DNA of 64,000 nucleotides, taken from contig NC_071355.1 in the NCBI RefSeq assembly GCF_943734655.1, positions 26,232,768-26,296,767 of the forward strand. Reading direction: 5' to 3'. Position numbers and translations under genes: made by a program. Under the pieces are notes generated by a model. The model searched no databases. It saw only the letters and a list, made by a program, of their open reading frames with translations, and had not been told where the DNA came from. The DNA is from Sabethes cyaneus (taxonomy: Eukaryota > Arthropoda > Insecta > Diptera > Culicidae). Shown here one piece after another: positions 23,585 through 35,099 of the stretch (within the stretch, counting starts at the first letter, position 1; each line of letters opens with the position of its first letter).

Positions 23585-24112
23585 TTTTCCCTCCGCAAGA
23601 TGTTTTGATCAAGGAGCATACGCCGCCGCACAAAGCTGACAAGGTACAAAACGCTAATCAGACCGGTAGTCCTCTACGGACTTGAGACAGGAACTTTACT
23701 TACGGAAGACATACGTGCACCTGCCGTTTTTGAACGAAAGATGTTGCGGGCTATTTTTGGCGGAGTCCAAACGGAAAGCGGAGAGTGGCGGAGATGAATC
23801 GCGAGCTACAGGCACTGCTTGGAGAGATTCCCATCGTACACCTGGCAAAAGTTGGGTGACTACGGCCGGCCACGTCGCTAGGATGCCGGACGGCTGTGTA
23901 GTGAAATCCGTTCCTCTCCAAGAACCTCACCGGCACCAGGAATAGAGGGGCTCAACGTGCACGATGGCTCGACCAGGTTGAAGCCGACTTGCGTGTGTCG
24001 AGACGCGCAACGAATTGGCGACGAGTAGCCCAGGACCGAGTACAATGGAGAGGAATTCTTGATACGGCAAGAGTCACCCCGGCTCTCGGCTGAATTAGTA
24101 AGTAAGTAAGTA
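23585..24112 (+). pseudogene. Non-LTR retrotransposon 3' end (RTE-like), frameshifted
   Basis: Translation gives KLTRYKTLIRPVVLYGLE followed by FERKMLRAIFGGVQ, the C-terminal segment after the reverse transcriptase of RTE-type insect elements. Later come GAQRARWLDQVEADL and NWRRVAQDRVQWRGILD in another frame. Stops and frameshifts show decay. The copy is 5'-truncated just after the CCCAGT array and ends in a short (GTAA)n tail at about 24096-24112, as expected for target-primed insertion. The clade call is from motif memory. Confidence 0.8.
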
Positions 24113-25075
24113 AAAGAGGCCTTATTTCCTTCCGTTTGTGTGGCGATCCCCTTACCTTGTTAGGAATATTCCTCCCTTTTTGTGACGATCTTCTTATGTC
24201 AGACGATCCTCTTGGTAGAGAACGGTTGAGCTGTTCTGGAGTTATGGCGAAACAGACGTTACCTCCCTCTGTTGGTTCCCCCTGAACAGCTCCCCCCTTT
24301 GTTCCGTGCCACTTACCAGTCTGTTAGCTCTCCAAAAATTTCCAAAGTCTCCCAGCCACTTCTGTAATTGCTATCAGTTCAAATGCAAGAGAAACTCAAT
24401 CTATTTTACTTATTTGGATGTCTCCTCTTTGTTGAGGACCCACCCTTTTGTCAATCACCAGTGCTGATATCCTTACGTCGTCAAGGAACATTTGTACCAA
24501 GTTTGGAGGAGAAAGGTCACGGCGTCCTGGAACTAAGGCGAAACATACATTCAATCATACTCACGTTCACTTTTATATATTTACATTTAGTTTCTGCATC
24601 AACAAGTGCTATGGTTGATCGAACTCGTACAGTTCATCCACGTTTGAGAAAGTCCGTATACATTTCGTTATTGGTTCATTAGCTACAAATGCAGTCTAAT
24701 GCAAGGAAGTTTGTAGTTAACCCGTTTAGCGTAGTCTTAGTTGAGATGCCTGGAAAATAAGCAAGAAAAGCAAATTTGGGAAGTTTAGCCGCAAATGTCG
24801 CTTGATGCTTTTTACCTGCTATTTGCATAAGGTGGCAAGTTATTGAAATGTCAACCAGTCTAATAAATCTGTTCACAGACGTTCGATCCGTAGGCTCCAA
24901 GTAAGATGCTAGGGAAACCACATCACGTTGCAGTTCTACAGCAGTGGACGAACTAGGCCGCAATACAAGGATTTAAGACGGTAGGAAATATTTCTTAAGT
25001 AAGTAAATTGGCCGTTTAACCCAATAACCTTCTGGCGCAAAAACAGTTTAGCCATTTCTGTCTGTAGCATTTGGC
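24113..25075. other. No clear feature
   Basis: The minus-strand frame at 24679-24963 could be a continuation of the reverse-transcriptase relic to its right, but I see no diagnostic motif. The first 250 bp are pyrimidine-rich. Confidence 0.4.
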
Positions 25076-25079
25076 ACAT

Positions 25080-25440
25080 ATTTTGAGCAAATCTTGCAAT
25101 TCGCAGCAAATAGTTTCAGATCATCGGCGTATCCCAACTTCCAACCGGATTTCAGTAATAATTCAACATCGTTGACAAAAAAAAAACAAATAAGAAAGCA
25201 AAAGGTCTATGATATTTCCTTGAGGAACTGCAAATTAATTGATAAAATATTCGTTGGTAAAGCTCGAACCCATAGCTCCCCATGCTCTACCATTGGGGTA
25301 TCCCATGCTTCAACCATTCAATCAATTGTTGGGAAGCATATAGTTGAGAGAGTTTCCACAAAAGAATCGCACGGTCAATTCTATCAACAACCGCAACCAG
25401 ATATGCAACAATGTTAAGCATTAGTAATACAATTTCGCCA
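25080..25440 (-). pseudogene. Non-LTR reverse-transcriptase fragment
   Basis: Reading leftward on the minus strand, one finds VDRIDRAILLWKLSQL, then AVPQGN (the P-Q-G motif) and, after a frameshift in a T-run, VNDVELLLKSGWKLGYADDLKLFA. The Y-A-D-D active-site motif and its L-K-L-F follow-on are typical of jockey/CR1-type elements. The frameshift and internal stops make it a pseudogene, and the element ends were not found. Confidence 0.75.
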
Positions 25441-25449
25441 TGGGTGGAA

Positions 25450-28400
25450 AGCTTAATTTTCCTGAAGTAATTCTGAAGTTCACTTCGTAGGAACCAGGGT
25501 ATAATAGAGCAAACATTTTTTAATAAAAATATAAGTAAATTATTTCAGAAGCTCAGAAAAAATATGATCTCGTAAAAAAATTTCACAAAAATTTCCATTG
25601 TGGTGAGAAACTTCGCTAAAATATTTACTTTTCCAAGTTTGGTTGCAGAGGAATGAATTTTTGAAGTAGTTAAATAAACAGATAAACAGGCAAATCGATC
25701 TTTTCAACCAAAACAACTAAGGAGCAAAAATAACAAAAAATACTATCATGAAATATTTATCTCTTAAAGTCTATGAAGTTAAAAACAAGGTAGAGATATC
25801 AACCAATTTTGTGAAGAATTTTGATAGAGCTAGAATATTTTATTCCCAAAACATATTTACAGAAATTAACTGAAATATTAACAGAAAACAACATTTTTCT
25901 CCATTCAAAGCTCGCGACCCTTATGAAATTAAGCGAAAATTGCATTTACTGCTTAAATTTTTCTATATAACTAGGGTTCCGCTAGGTAGTTTGTTTGGTC
26001 AGCTACTCTTTTTCTGCTCCGTTTTGTAGTCGAAAATTCTCACCTATTAGGACAACTAAGATTCACCTTCAAGTTTAATGACATATTTTGGGACCTACCG
26101 ATACATATTTCAGTTAGACTTTACCAATTTAATTACGGTCAAAATGAAGTAGTTATCTGTTGGGTCCACCAGGATTAATAGACAACCAACAGACGAACGC
26201 TGTGTGTCTGACAGACCAAGTCAAGACATAAAAGGTTCAAACGTTAAAGTCAGGCATGAAATCCAGTTGATAGAAGTAGACGCCTCTGAATTGGATGTAT
26301 AACTAGTGCAATCTACGGCAGAAATGAATGTGCATTGAAAACGATATGTGTAATGGTCTATGCTTCAGAGGATCTGCCGTCTTATCGTCTACTGCCTTGC
26401 CAATATCTTCCTTTAACCAAAACCGCAAAGAAGGAATGGTGTCAAGAATCCGGTTCTCCGGGTGTGCCGGCTTGATTTGATAGTTCTGAAGGATTATATT
26501 TACACTTCCTTCCCATCAAACCGTACCGTACATGCTCTAGTGTGATGCAACTGCACCACCTACACACGCACATTGCACCAGCGACAGCTCGTCAGTATCG
26601 TTAAACACCTTACTCCGTACAAGCTTGCCACATTTCGGTAGGTAGGACGGATTGGCATATCTCTGACGGCTGCTTCTACTTCCGAACCGGTGTGCGAACA
26701 CACAAACAAGGTAGGAAGCGATGGCACTTTTACCGAGGTCGACAAAATGCTTTTATGCTTTTCAATTTGCATAGATGCAGCCCGAGATCGGATTCCAGGA
26801 CGAAAAGATTTCCCATGTTTGGAATGATTCGTCCGTTCCAAGCCTTCCGTCCTTTCGTCCGTCAGTCCAGTTGGTGTCGTTACCTGAAGAATCGCATTCC
26901 GTGGCGAAGGAACGGAGCCTGCTTATCGTATCGCATTTCAAAGAATAACTCGTCTTCTTTCGTTCGTGTATGTCCTGTCCATCCGTTCCGTGACCCGGCC
27001 ATCGGAAGGCTGAATAACAACGGTATGATTGTAGGTGACAACAACAACACCGCACCGGTGCGATGTGGAAAGAGGGGAAACATATCAGAATGCGGTTCTT
27101 TTCGGAGGAATCCGTATCATGGGATAACTTTCTCAGACGGAGGATAGACTTTACTGTACACTAACTATTTGGTTTGAAGCTGTAGATTTTCGAATGTTTG
27201 CTTACTGAAATAGGTATGTGCATGTTATTTGAAGCAGTTGCTTAAAGCACTGTGCAGGAGTTTAACATTACATATAAATTACCCCTAATGTTAATTGTTC
27301 AAGGAGATTTGCTTTGCGTTGATATTCTTCAAGAATATTTGCTACCTGATTTACGCCAACCTCAATCCTTTACATAGCAATAAATCACATCGAACGAAAC
27401 CGAAAATCATCCAACAATGCAAACATCAAACGCGCCATCATTTCGCTCATAAATCATCTAGCAAACAGCAGTTAATATTTACCGGGAGTTATCATCCAGC
27501 GTCACCATGTGTGGCCCAGCTGTACCGGTCGTTTTTCGGCGGCTGATGGCCACGCTAAGCCGATAACCAGACAGATCCGTGCACCGTGAAAGCACAGGCG
27601 GGAAAGGAGGTTAGTTTAATCAAACCAAATACGACCGAACTGCGGGTCTGGCTGGTGGTGGTTTAATGATGTTTGGCTATTACGACAACCCGCGATGGTA
27701 CCACGTACGTACCCTTCCTGGGTTATTTTGTCTTGCCCAGCTCCAGCCCGCAAGTGGGAGCTCGTTTGCTAAACGGAACCCCCAAAACGGTTCCGAAAAT
27801 GGAAATTTAGTTAATTTGCAATAGCTTGTTATTCGGTTTTAATTTGAGAGTGAAATTTGCGCAAGGCAAATTATTAACGCGATTTTCCGGAGGTTCGAGG
27901 ATTTCCGCGGTGGGAATAAAGTAGTGCTCGTGGATCCGCAGACATTAGCAGATCAGCCAGTCGGACAATTGGAGCAGCAGTAATACGTCGGACCCGTATT
28001 GCGCATTCTGCGGTTACTGCAAGCCAGATTTAGGGTAAATGTTTTATCGTTTCATATGTATTGTATCATTAAAATTGAAATCGAGTTAATAGGATCACTG
28101 CAGGGTGCCTCCCTTGCACCAGCCCAGCCCAACCGTCTGGCCGGCTGTTGTTGCTGGTCCGACAGGGAATTGCACCAGATTCCGGGATGCGATTTTCATT
28201 AGGCATAAATGGTAAACAATAAAATAAAGCGGGCTTTCCGAGTGGTTGTGCGTTAAATCGATAGTTTGACACATTAGCCCTACCTACCTGCCAGTGGATG
28301 GAGGAACGAATCCATTATGGAAGCCGGATGAATGTTGGTTTAGTTGAGTTCAACAAACCATTTATGATTTGATTATATGTCATTTTGCTTAAATAGCGTA

Positions 28401-30260
28401 ATCTTGTAAAAGTTAGAACCGGAAACTTTCATGATGCAATGTAAAATTTTAATTCAATGGAACTATTTATATACTTTAAGCCAGCATTTAACGTGTGAAG
28501 TCTAATTAGCTGCAGAAATTCAAAATTAGCTTCCTGGTAATGCTACAGTTGTTTGCCAATCATTTTGAGAATATGACCTCGGTAGTGCCTGAACTGATTA
28601 AACAAACTGCTATCCCTTGAATCATCCGCCCACACTATTGTGTAGGTGGGCTTTTACTAAAAATTCTATCTAGAGCCGTTCATGCGACCTAGAAAGTCAA
28701 AAGTTGAATGTTTGCTCAAATATTAGGTTTTACAATAGTTATATACGTTCTAGGAATCTTATAATAACAATTTTCCGCAAAATTATGATACATTTTCCAG
28801 GGAAGGCAATTCCGTTGCGTTAGATATTTATCTTGTTTGCAATCGTGATGAAAACTAACAGTTATGCCAACACCATCCCTTGGTCTTGTGGTCTGTGTTA
28901 TCGACCGGCTAGCTCTCACGATAGTAAATTCGGGTTTTCTAGGGTTAGAGACTTTACCGATCATATCTGGGGTACAGGATATTATACTATTTATTACACA
29001 CATACTGAATTTACCGAAATTTTCGTCGATTGGTAAACGAAATTTTCTCAATTGCTTTATTGATTAGCTGGTTAAGATCGTAATAGCCAGTATTATATTA
29101 TTCACCCCTTAAAAAGCGTAAAGAAACACACGGGAAGATATTTTTCCCCATAAACCAGCTAATCTAAATTTTGCTGCATGAGGAGCTGCAATCAAAATAA
29201 GCTTATGTAAATCAACACCCCCCTGCACGTGACAAATATGCTACAGTAAAGCACTATGGAGGATTGGAATTGGGTAAAATTAAATTACGGAACATGCAAG
29301 CCAACCGGTGGCGTGCTTTACGTTTCTTGCTGGAACACAAAGTATAAAGCAAGCGTGAATATTCCCCTCATTCCACTTCAAAATATATAATTTCTACAGA
29401 TTTACAGCTTATACAGATTCTAAACTTCCTTAGATCCTAGAGAAAAGAGTTACAATCTTACTTGTTACTATATTCTTAAGAATAATTTCACAGCCACAAC
29501 AAAAGTATGATTAAAACACTGTCTAAAAAAATAAGTTGAATGAAGTAAAATTGAGTTGAAATTAACCACAAAAGAAAACTGATAAAATTCGATCAGGGTT
29601 AAAAACTTAGAAGCAGACTAAGAGCAACAATTAGTTATAATTTAGGAAAACCTGAGACATAGTATTGAAAGAGAGCAGGATTTGCAACAAACTAGTGCAA
29701 AATTGATACCAGATTAGAACTAAATGAAGAGAGCATTCTACATTCAAGTGGATATTCAGCATTCAATTGTGTAAAACTATGGCTAAATTTACTGAGTTTT
29801 AATTTGCAGAGTAGATAAAAACCAATACTAATGTTACAGTTTCATTTTTGTCGATCCTACATTTAATTCTGGATAAACTCAGCTTCGTCTAACCGGACCT
29901 ATCTGACTAGATCACCTGACCAGCAGCGTTATCAAACGTTGCTGAAGAGAAGTCCGCACTTTTACCATCTGTGTTTTATCCTAAGCAAGGATTATAAATT
30001 CATTTCACAATTAAGAAAGAAATAAGAATTTGTTCAAATTTTAGTTTAACCGAAAGTTTGTCACTTGAAGGATTGTTAGTTTTGTTGAAAAGTGTGAAAT
30101 TTGTTTTGTTGTCTTTTCGTCACTTTTTCGCCATTTTCTTGTTGTCAAGACAACAAAAATGTGTCGTCGTCCATTAATAAAACGAGTTAGATTGAACTTC
30201 TCAGTAGATAGTTTAATTACAATAGACAGAAGCAGAGGCACAATTTGGGTCTAAAAATAA
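25450..30260. other. Long stretch without recognisable genes
   Basis: Mixed sequence with many short overlapping frames, the longest being 151 codons at 26692-27147 with competing frames on the opposite strand. No frame has a recognisable domain. A small hairpin (GCCCAC…GTGGGC) lies near 28627-28650. The quieter, more GC-balanced parts (26.5-28.3 kb) could be host regulatory or untranslated sequence, but nothing visible proves it. Confidence 0.45.
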
Positions 30261-30324
30261 CTCAACCCACCAGTGGTGGAGTTTGAAATACGTCGCACGC
30301 TTAATAAGGGAGTTGTGGAGTACC

Positions 30325-30470
30325 CTTTTGTCCGGCCCACTGTGGTTCAAAGGTTAATCACTACCTGCGATCCACAGGGTCTGAGAGAAGAAGTGGTTTC
30401 GAATCCGGTTACGATTGGCTTCGTTTATGGCGTGGTTCGATCCACGGATCACCCAGCTTGGATAAAAAGG
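30325..30470 (+). mobile_element. tRNA-derived SINE (family 2)
   Basis: Begins CTTTTGTCCGG and contains an A-box-like TGTGGTTCAAAGG and a B-box-like GGTTTCGAATCC at 30395-30406, about 55 bp apart. It ends near TTGGATAAAAAGG. A second copy with the same layout lies reversed at 49288-49430, which confirms a dispersed family. Confidence 0.75.
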
Positions 30471-30529
30471 AGCGGTATGTACCGCTTTGGGACAATGACT
30501 CAGCATAAGAGAATGGAACAGCGACACAC

Positions 30530-31335
30530 CATGTGAGACTGGGACAGTGATTCAACCTGAGAGACTGGGACAGCGACTCAGCCTGAGAAACTGAGACAGC
30601 GACTCAACCTGGGATACTGGGAAAGCAGAAGAAAATGTAGCAGCCGCTGAGACTAGGACAGCGATTCAGCATGAAAGACTGGAACTGCGACTTAGCCTAA
30701 GAGACTAGGACAGCGACTCAACCTGAGAAACTGGAACAGCGATTCAGTCTAAGAGACTGGGACAGCGACTCAGCCTTTAAGACTGGGACAGCGACTCAGC
30801 CTGAGAAACTGGAACAGCGACTCAGTCTTAGAGACTGGGGCAACGACTCAACCTAAGAGACTGGGACAGCTACAGCCTCAGAAACTAGGACAGCAATTCA
30901 GCCTGTGTGGCTGGGACAGCGACTCAACCTGAGACTCTAGAATAGCAACTCAGCCTAAGAGACTGCGACTCAACCTGAGAAACTGGTACAATGACTCAGC
31001 CTGAGAAACTGGAACAGCGATTCAGTCTAAGAGACTGGGACAGCGACTCAACCTGAGAAATTGGGACAATGACTTAGCCTGAGAGACTGGGACAGCGGTT
31101 CAGTCTAAGAGACTGGGACTCAGCCTGAGAAACTGTCTAAATAACTCTGCCTGAAGGACTGGGACAATTACTCAACCCTACAGACTGGGACAGCAATTCA
31201 GCCTGAGAAACTGGGAAAGCGGATGAAATTGTGGCAGCCGTTGAGACTGGGATAGTGACTCAGCATGAAAGAATGAATGGGAATCGACTCAGCATGATAG
31301 ATTGGGATAGCGAATGAAATTGGGACAGTCGCTGT
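30530..31335. repeat. 26-bp minisatellite (GACTGGGACAGCGACTCAGC…)
   Basis: About 30 imperfect copies of a unit of roughly 26 bp with core GACTGGGACAGCGACTCAGC followed by CTGAGA. The GACTGGGACAG part is the complement of the core in the 21.3-kb minisatellite, so the two arrays look related in opposite orientation. It starts shortly after the SINE. Confidence 0.9.
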
Positions 31336-32070
31336 GATTGGAATCCAGCGGTCGATTAGTGACAATGCTGACACTAATTACAACATGCGTGGTGACATAA
31401 ATGAATATTAAATCGACTCGCAGATGCCATGCCTTATGACTATGAAAAATAATTCATTGCCAAACAATTTGTTGCATGTGGTTTATTTTACTAAATTTGA
31501 ATATTTTTAATAAGGGGGTGACTACTAGAAGACGAAATTCAATACTTACTTACTTACTTACTTACTTACAATAGTTACTTTTAAATTCAAGAGGGCGGAT
31601 GGTTCATCGTTTTATTTTGGTTACTTATTTTGCATAAAAACTTATACAAAATGAACTTTTTTAAGCGGGAAAGACTGTCATACATAAAAAATCACTATTT
31701 GGCACCATTTTGCGAATTATAGTTCAGTTTTTTGTATGAATATTCCTGGAATACGGACTTTTTTGAACGGGGCGTTTGTTTCAGGCCATTTTGAAAACCA
31801 AGATGGCCGACTATTATTTAGCGTTTCGTCCTTATTGTATAGATTTTTATGCAAAATCAACAAAATAACTTAAACTATCAACCACCATCTTGCATATTAA
31901 AATGGTATATCAAACATCTAATTTTGAACAAAAGGTCCCCTTTCCAAAGCATCAAAAATAAGGAACAAGTTTTTCGTTTTCGAAATAAAACTTTTGTCAC
32001 CACCCCTTGGAAATTGGCTTGAAAAATCGGCGGGCAAAAACATAATTTATAGGCTACGAGTTAAATTTTT
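31336..32070. other. AT-rich intergenic sequence with a short (ACTT)n run
   Basis: A tetranucleotide (CTTA)n run lies at 31543-31569. The rest has no recognisable frame or terminal repeats. Confidence 0.5.
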
Positions 32071-32074
32071 TTAT

Positions 32075-32790
32075 AAAATCAATTGTCTGTGGGCTCTACA
32101 GTCTGAAAAACTCTAAAAATGAGTATACGAGTTGAGTTAACGCTTCCAGCACGAAAAAGAAATGGAAGTTTATACAGTGGAATTTCCGAAACTCTGACAA
32201 AAAAATTTTCTTTCGTTTTTGTCTTTTTGTTCGGAGATTTTTGCATGAAAAATAACAACGTATTTATGAAAAGCAAGAAGGGATTTGGTTTTTACGTTTA
32301 AACTTTAAGTAAAAATGCCTTAAAGCCATATTTTTTTTGCTCGATTAAAAAATTCTCTTTATTTTTTTTTCGCCCCTCCCCCCTTCAGTGACCCAACACC
32401 GGAAGAACAAAAACTTTTTTAAATATTTGTAATGGCCTTAATTTTTTGTTATAAAATCATTCGTCTGTGGGCTCTGAAAAACTCGAAAAATGAGTGAACG
32501 AGTTGAGTAAACACTTCTAGCATGAAATAGAAATGAGAATTCAAACAGCGAAATTTCCGAAAATCGGCCAAAAAATTTTTTTTCGTAGATTTTTGCAAGG
32601 AAAATAATAACGTATATATTAAAAGCAAGAATAGATTTGGTTTTCGCATTTAAGCTTTAAGTAAAAATGCCTAAAATCTATATTTTTTTGTGCTCGATTA
32701 AAAAATTCTCTTTGTTTTTTTGCCTCCCCTTCAGTGGCTCAACACCGGTGGGATAAAAACTTTTTAAAATATTTGTAATGGCCTTATATA
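32075..32790. repeat. Two-copy tandem duplication, ~370-bp unit
   Basis: The sequence from TTTATAAAATCAATTGTCTG (about 32075-32440) is repeated as TTATAAAATCATTCGTCTG (about 32450-32790). The shared landmarks occur in the same order: TCTGTGGGCTCT, ACGAGTTGAGT, GAAATTTCCGAAA, TAAAAATGCCT, CCCTTCAGTG, CAACACCGG and TTTGTAATGGCCTTA. Divergence is substantial, so the duplication is old. Confidence 0.85.
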
Positions 32791-34050
32791 AGAGGCTTAT
32801 GTCTGTACCGAAAACCAGGTCTCTGACAGGACGTCATAAGAGGCTTATCGGTAACTAAAAACAGGTCCCTAACAGGACGTCATACTTTCGTAGCAATGGG
32901 TTGTATTCTCAGTCACCTCACCGGTCGACTGCTGGACTGTTCGATTGCTCAACTGGTTGACTAGGCTGCTCGACTCAACTGTTCGATTCGACGCTTGATT
33001 CCACTGCTCGACTCGACTGCTCGAATGAACTGCTTGACTCAACTACTCGATTGGAATATTCGAAGAGGCTGCTCGACTCAACTGCTCAACCTGATTGCTC
33101 GATTCAACTACTCGACTAGACTACAACTGACAGCTTGATTCAACAGCTCGACTTAGTCACTCAACCCGACTACTCGATTCAACTGCTCGGCTAGACTACT
33201 CGATTCAACTGCTCGACTTGACTACTCGACTCAACTGCTCGACTGGATTACTCGACTCGACTGCTCGACTCAGCTGATCAACTGGCCTACTTGACTCAAC
33301 TGATCGAATTGACTGTTCGACTGGACTACTCGACTTAACTGCTCGACTTAACCGCTCGATCCGACTGCTTGACTAAACCATTCAATTCGACTGCTCGAGA
33401 TTTGAAAGCTCGACTTAACTGCTCATTTAAACTGCTCGACTGTACTGCTCGTTTTAACTGCTCGACTTGACTGCTTGACTTGACTGCTCGACTCGGCCAC
33501 TCGATTCGGCTTCTGTTCGACCGGACTGCTTGACTGAACAGCTTGATTTGACTGCTCGACTAGACTGCTCGATTTGATTGCTCGATTTGACTGCTCGACT
33601 TGACTGTTCGACTCGACTTCTCGACCAAACTGTTTGACTCGATTGCTTGATTCGATTGCTCGAATCGCCTGCTCAACTCGATTGCTTGTCGCGATATCAT
33701 ATGGTCGGTGTTAATTGTTAAATCAGACTGGACCAAGTCGCAAAATTTTAAAAAGTGAATTTTCTTAGCAACATTTTACTCTAATCAGACTACCTAAAGG
33801 TTGCAAACAGCCAGAAGTTTTTATTCAGTTAAATAAAATCCAATACGACCATAAAAACTATTTGTTTCAGTTTCCGGCTGACTCTTGTATGTACGACATC
33901 TTAGAGCTATATTATGAAATATAAGAACTCAAAGAACTAATACAAAGATCAAACATCTTCGCATACACTGGCCAATGCAATGTATCCGCAGTTTTCTGAA
34001 TTCTGAACAGACATTTATATTTTCCGGATCGTAAGATGCTGGCTCAACTA
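32790..34050 (+). repeat. Dispersed repeat with internal 13-bp minisatellite, copy 1
   Basis: A composite unit. It starts with a flank containing TATAAGAGGCTTAT and ACAGGACGTCATA. Then comes a minisatellite of 13-bp units, CTGCTCGACTCAA (about 32920-33690), then part of a 264-bp MITE (33693-33815), and then a tail ending GGCTCAACTAG near 34050. The same parts occur in the same order, reversed, at 62380-63970. The mobile class is unknown. A Helitron-like origin is possible because of the CTAG end and internal minisatellite, but the diagnostic 5' TC end and hairpin are not evident. Confidence 0.75.
33693..33815 (+). mobile_element. Partial copy of the 264-bp GGTCGGTGTTAA MITE
   Basis: Begins TGGTCGGTGTTAA, continues with CAGACTGGACCAAGTCGCAAAA, and breaks off after GCAAACAGCCAG relative to the other two copies. 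It sits at the same position in the larger repeat as the copy near 62.8 kb, so the insertion predates spread of that repeat. Confidence 0.75.
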
Positions 34051-34272
34051 GTATGTAATAATCGGACTTTTTTTTATCACTGACAAAAATTGATGGAATT
34101 GACTAATTTTGCTGTTTGACTGTTTATTTTTGATTATCGCTAAACGTAACGGTGCGTGATGAATTTTTGCAGTAAATTTCAAATAGCAATTTCTAATGCT
34201 TACGAAACAATACTCAGATATATCTGGCAGCACTGAGTAGCTTATACTGCTTAATGCTGAGTAAACTGAAAG

Positions 34273-35085
34273 ATGTCGAAACAAGAAAATAATCGGTTAG
34301 CCGTCGTCGTTTTATTGCGCGCCGCAGCAAGCGTAAAGGAGATAGTTCGGTCGGTAAAAGTGTCGAAAAGAACAGTGTACTGTTCAGTGTAAAAGAAGAT
34401 TCGGGAAAGTGATAAACTATGCTACGCACCTACCCGGATGGCATACAAGGGCCGTTCCATTACCGCTTAACGGAACAGAGTCGAAAAAGTGGAAAAAATG
34501 ATAGTCCATGGCTCGGGAAATCGGGTGTTCGAACTTCTCAATTCGGCGAGTAATGGCCAAAAACCTTGGTTGTAAGTCGTATGCGCTACGTAGAGTTCAA
34601 TTTATGAATGCTATGACCAAATCACGGCGATTAAAAAAAGTTAAAAAGCTTCTGAGTCGGTTGAATCATCCTCATCATGAAGATTCTGTCATCTTTTTCT
34701 CTGATGAAAAAAAACTTTAATCATGATCAAAAAGTGAATCGAAAGAATGATAGGTGGCTTGTACCAGATCGTAGTCAGCGACGGGGATGTAATGCCTCCG
34801 TATTTTTGAGAACAACAAGGACTAAAGATAACAGCCTATGTATACCTGAAGCTTCTGAAGGATGTTCTTGTCCCGTAGATGAAGGAGGTTGCTGCAGGTC
34901 GTCATTTCATCCTCCAACAAGACGGAGCACCAGCTCATAATTCCAACAAAATACAAAAACGGCCTACTGAAAACGTTCCGGAGTTTTGGGAGAATGAAAT
35001 TTGGCCCCCCTAGTAGTCCTGATATTAATCCTTTGGATTATTTTGTGTGGGGCGTCGTCGAGCGACGTTCCTTGCATATTTGACT
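34273..35085 (+). pseudogene. Mariner-type (ITm) transposase pseudogene
   Basis: Starts at an ATG reading MSKQENNRLAVVVLLRAAAS, an N-terminal helix-turn-helix. After stops come SMAREIGCSNFSIRRV and VIFFSDEKKL, which holds the first catalytic Asp. FILQQDGAPAHNSNK holds the second and SPDINPLDYFVWGVVERR the third. The frame changes several times and carries stops, so no product of full length (about 350 residues) could be made. Gene order and motifs are those of mosquito mariner-like elements with a PDINPLDYxVWG block. Terminal inverted repeats were not resolved, although CAGTGATTTTT-type words occur on both sides. Confidence 0.85.
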
Positions 35086-35099
35086 AACTGGTGCTAATT

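Noticed and set aside
21709..23642. Three open frames of about 600 codons (QS, GL and DW repeats)
   Set aside because: They are forced by the stop-free CCCAGT hexamer on both strands. The flanking residues have no domain, and there is no sign of selection on one frame.
26692..27147. 151-codon frame on the plus strand
   Set aside because: Overlapped by comparable minus-strand frames and rich in Arg/Ser/Asn, with no domain. A gene cannot be supported.
31543..31569. (CTTA)n run as a second RTE-type 3' tail
   Set aside because: No RTE coding sequence is visible on the expected side. A simple microsatellite is enough to explain it.
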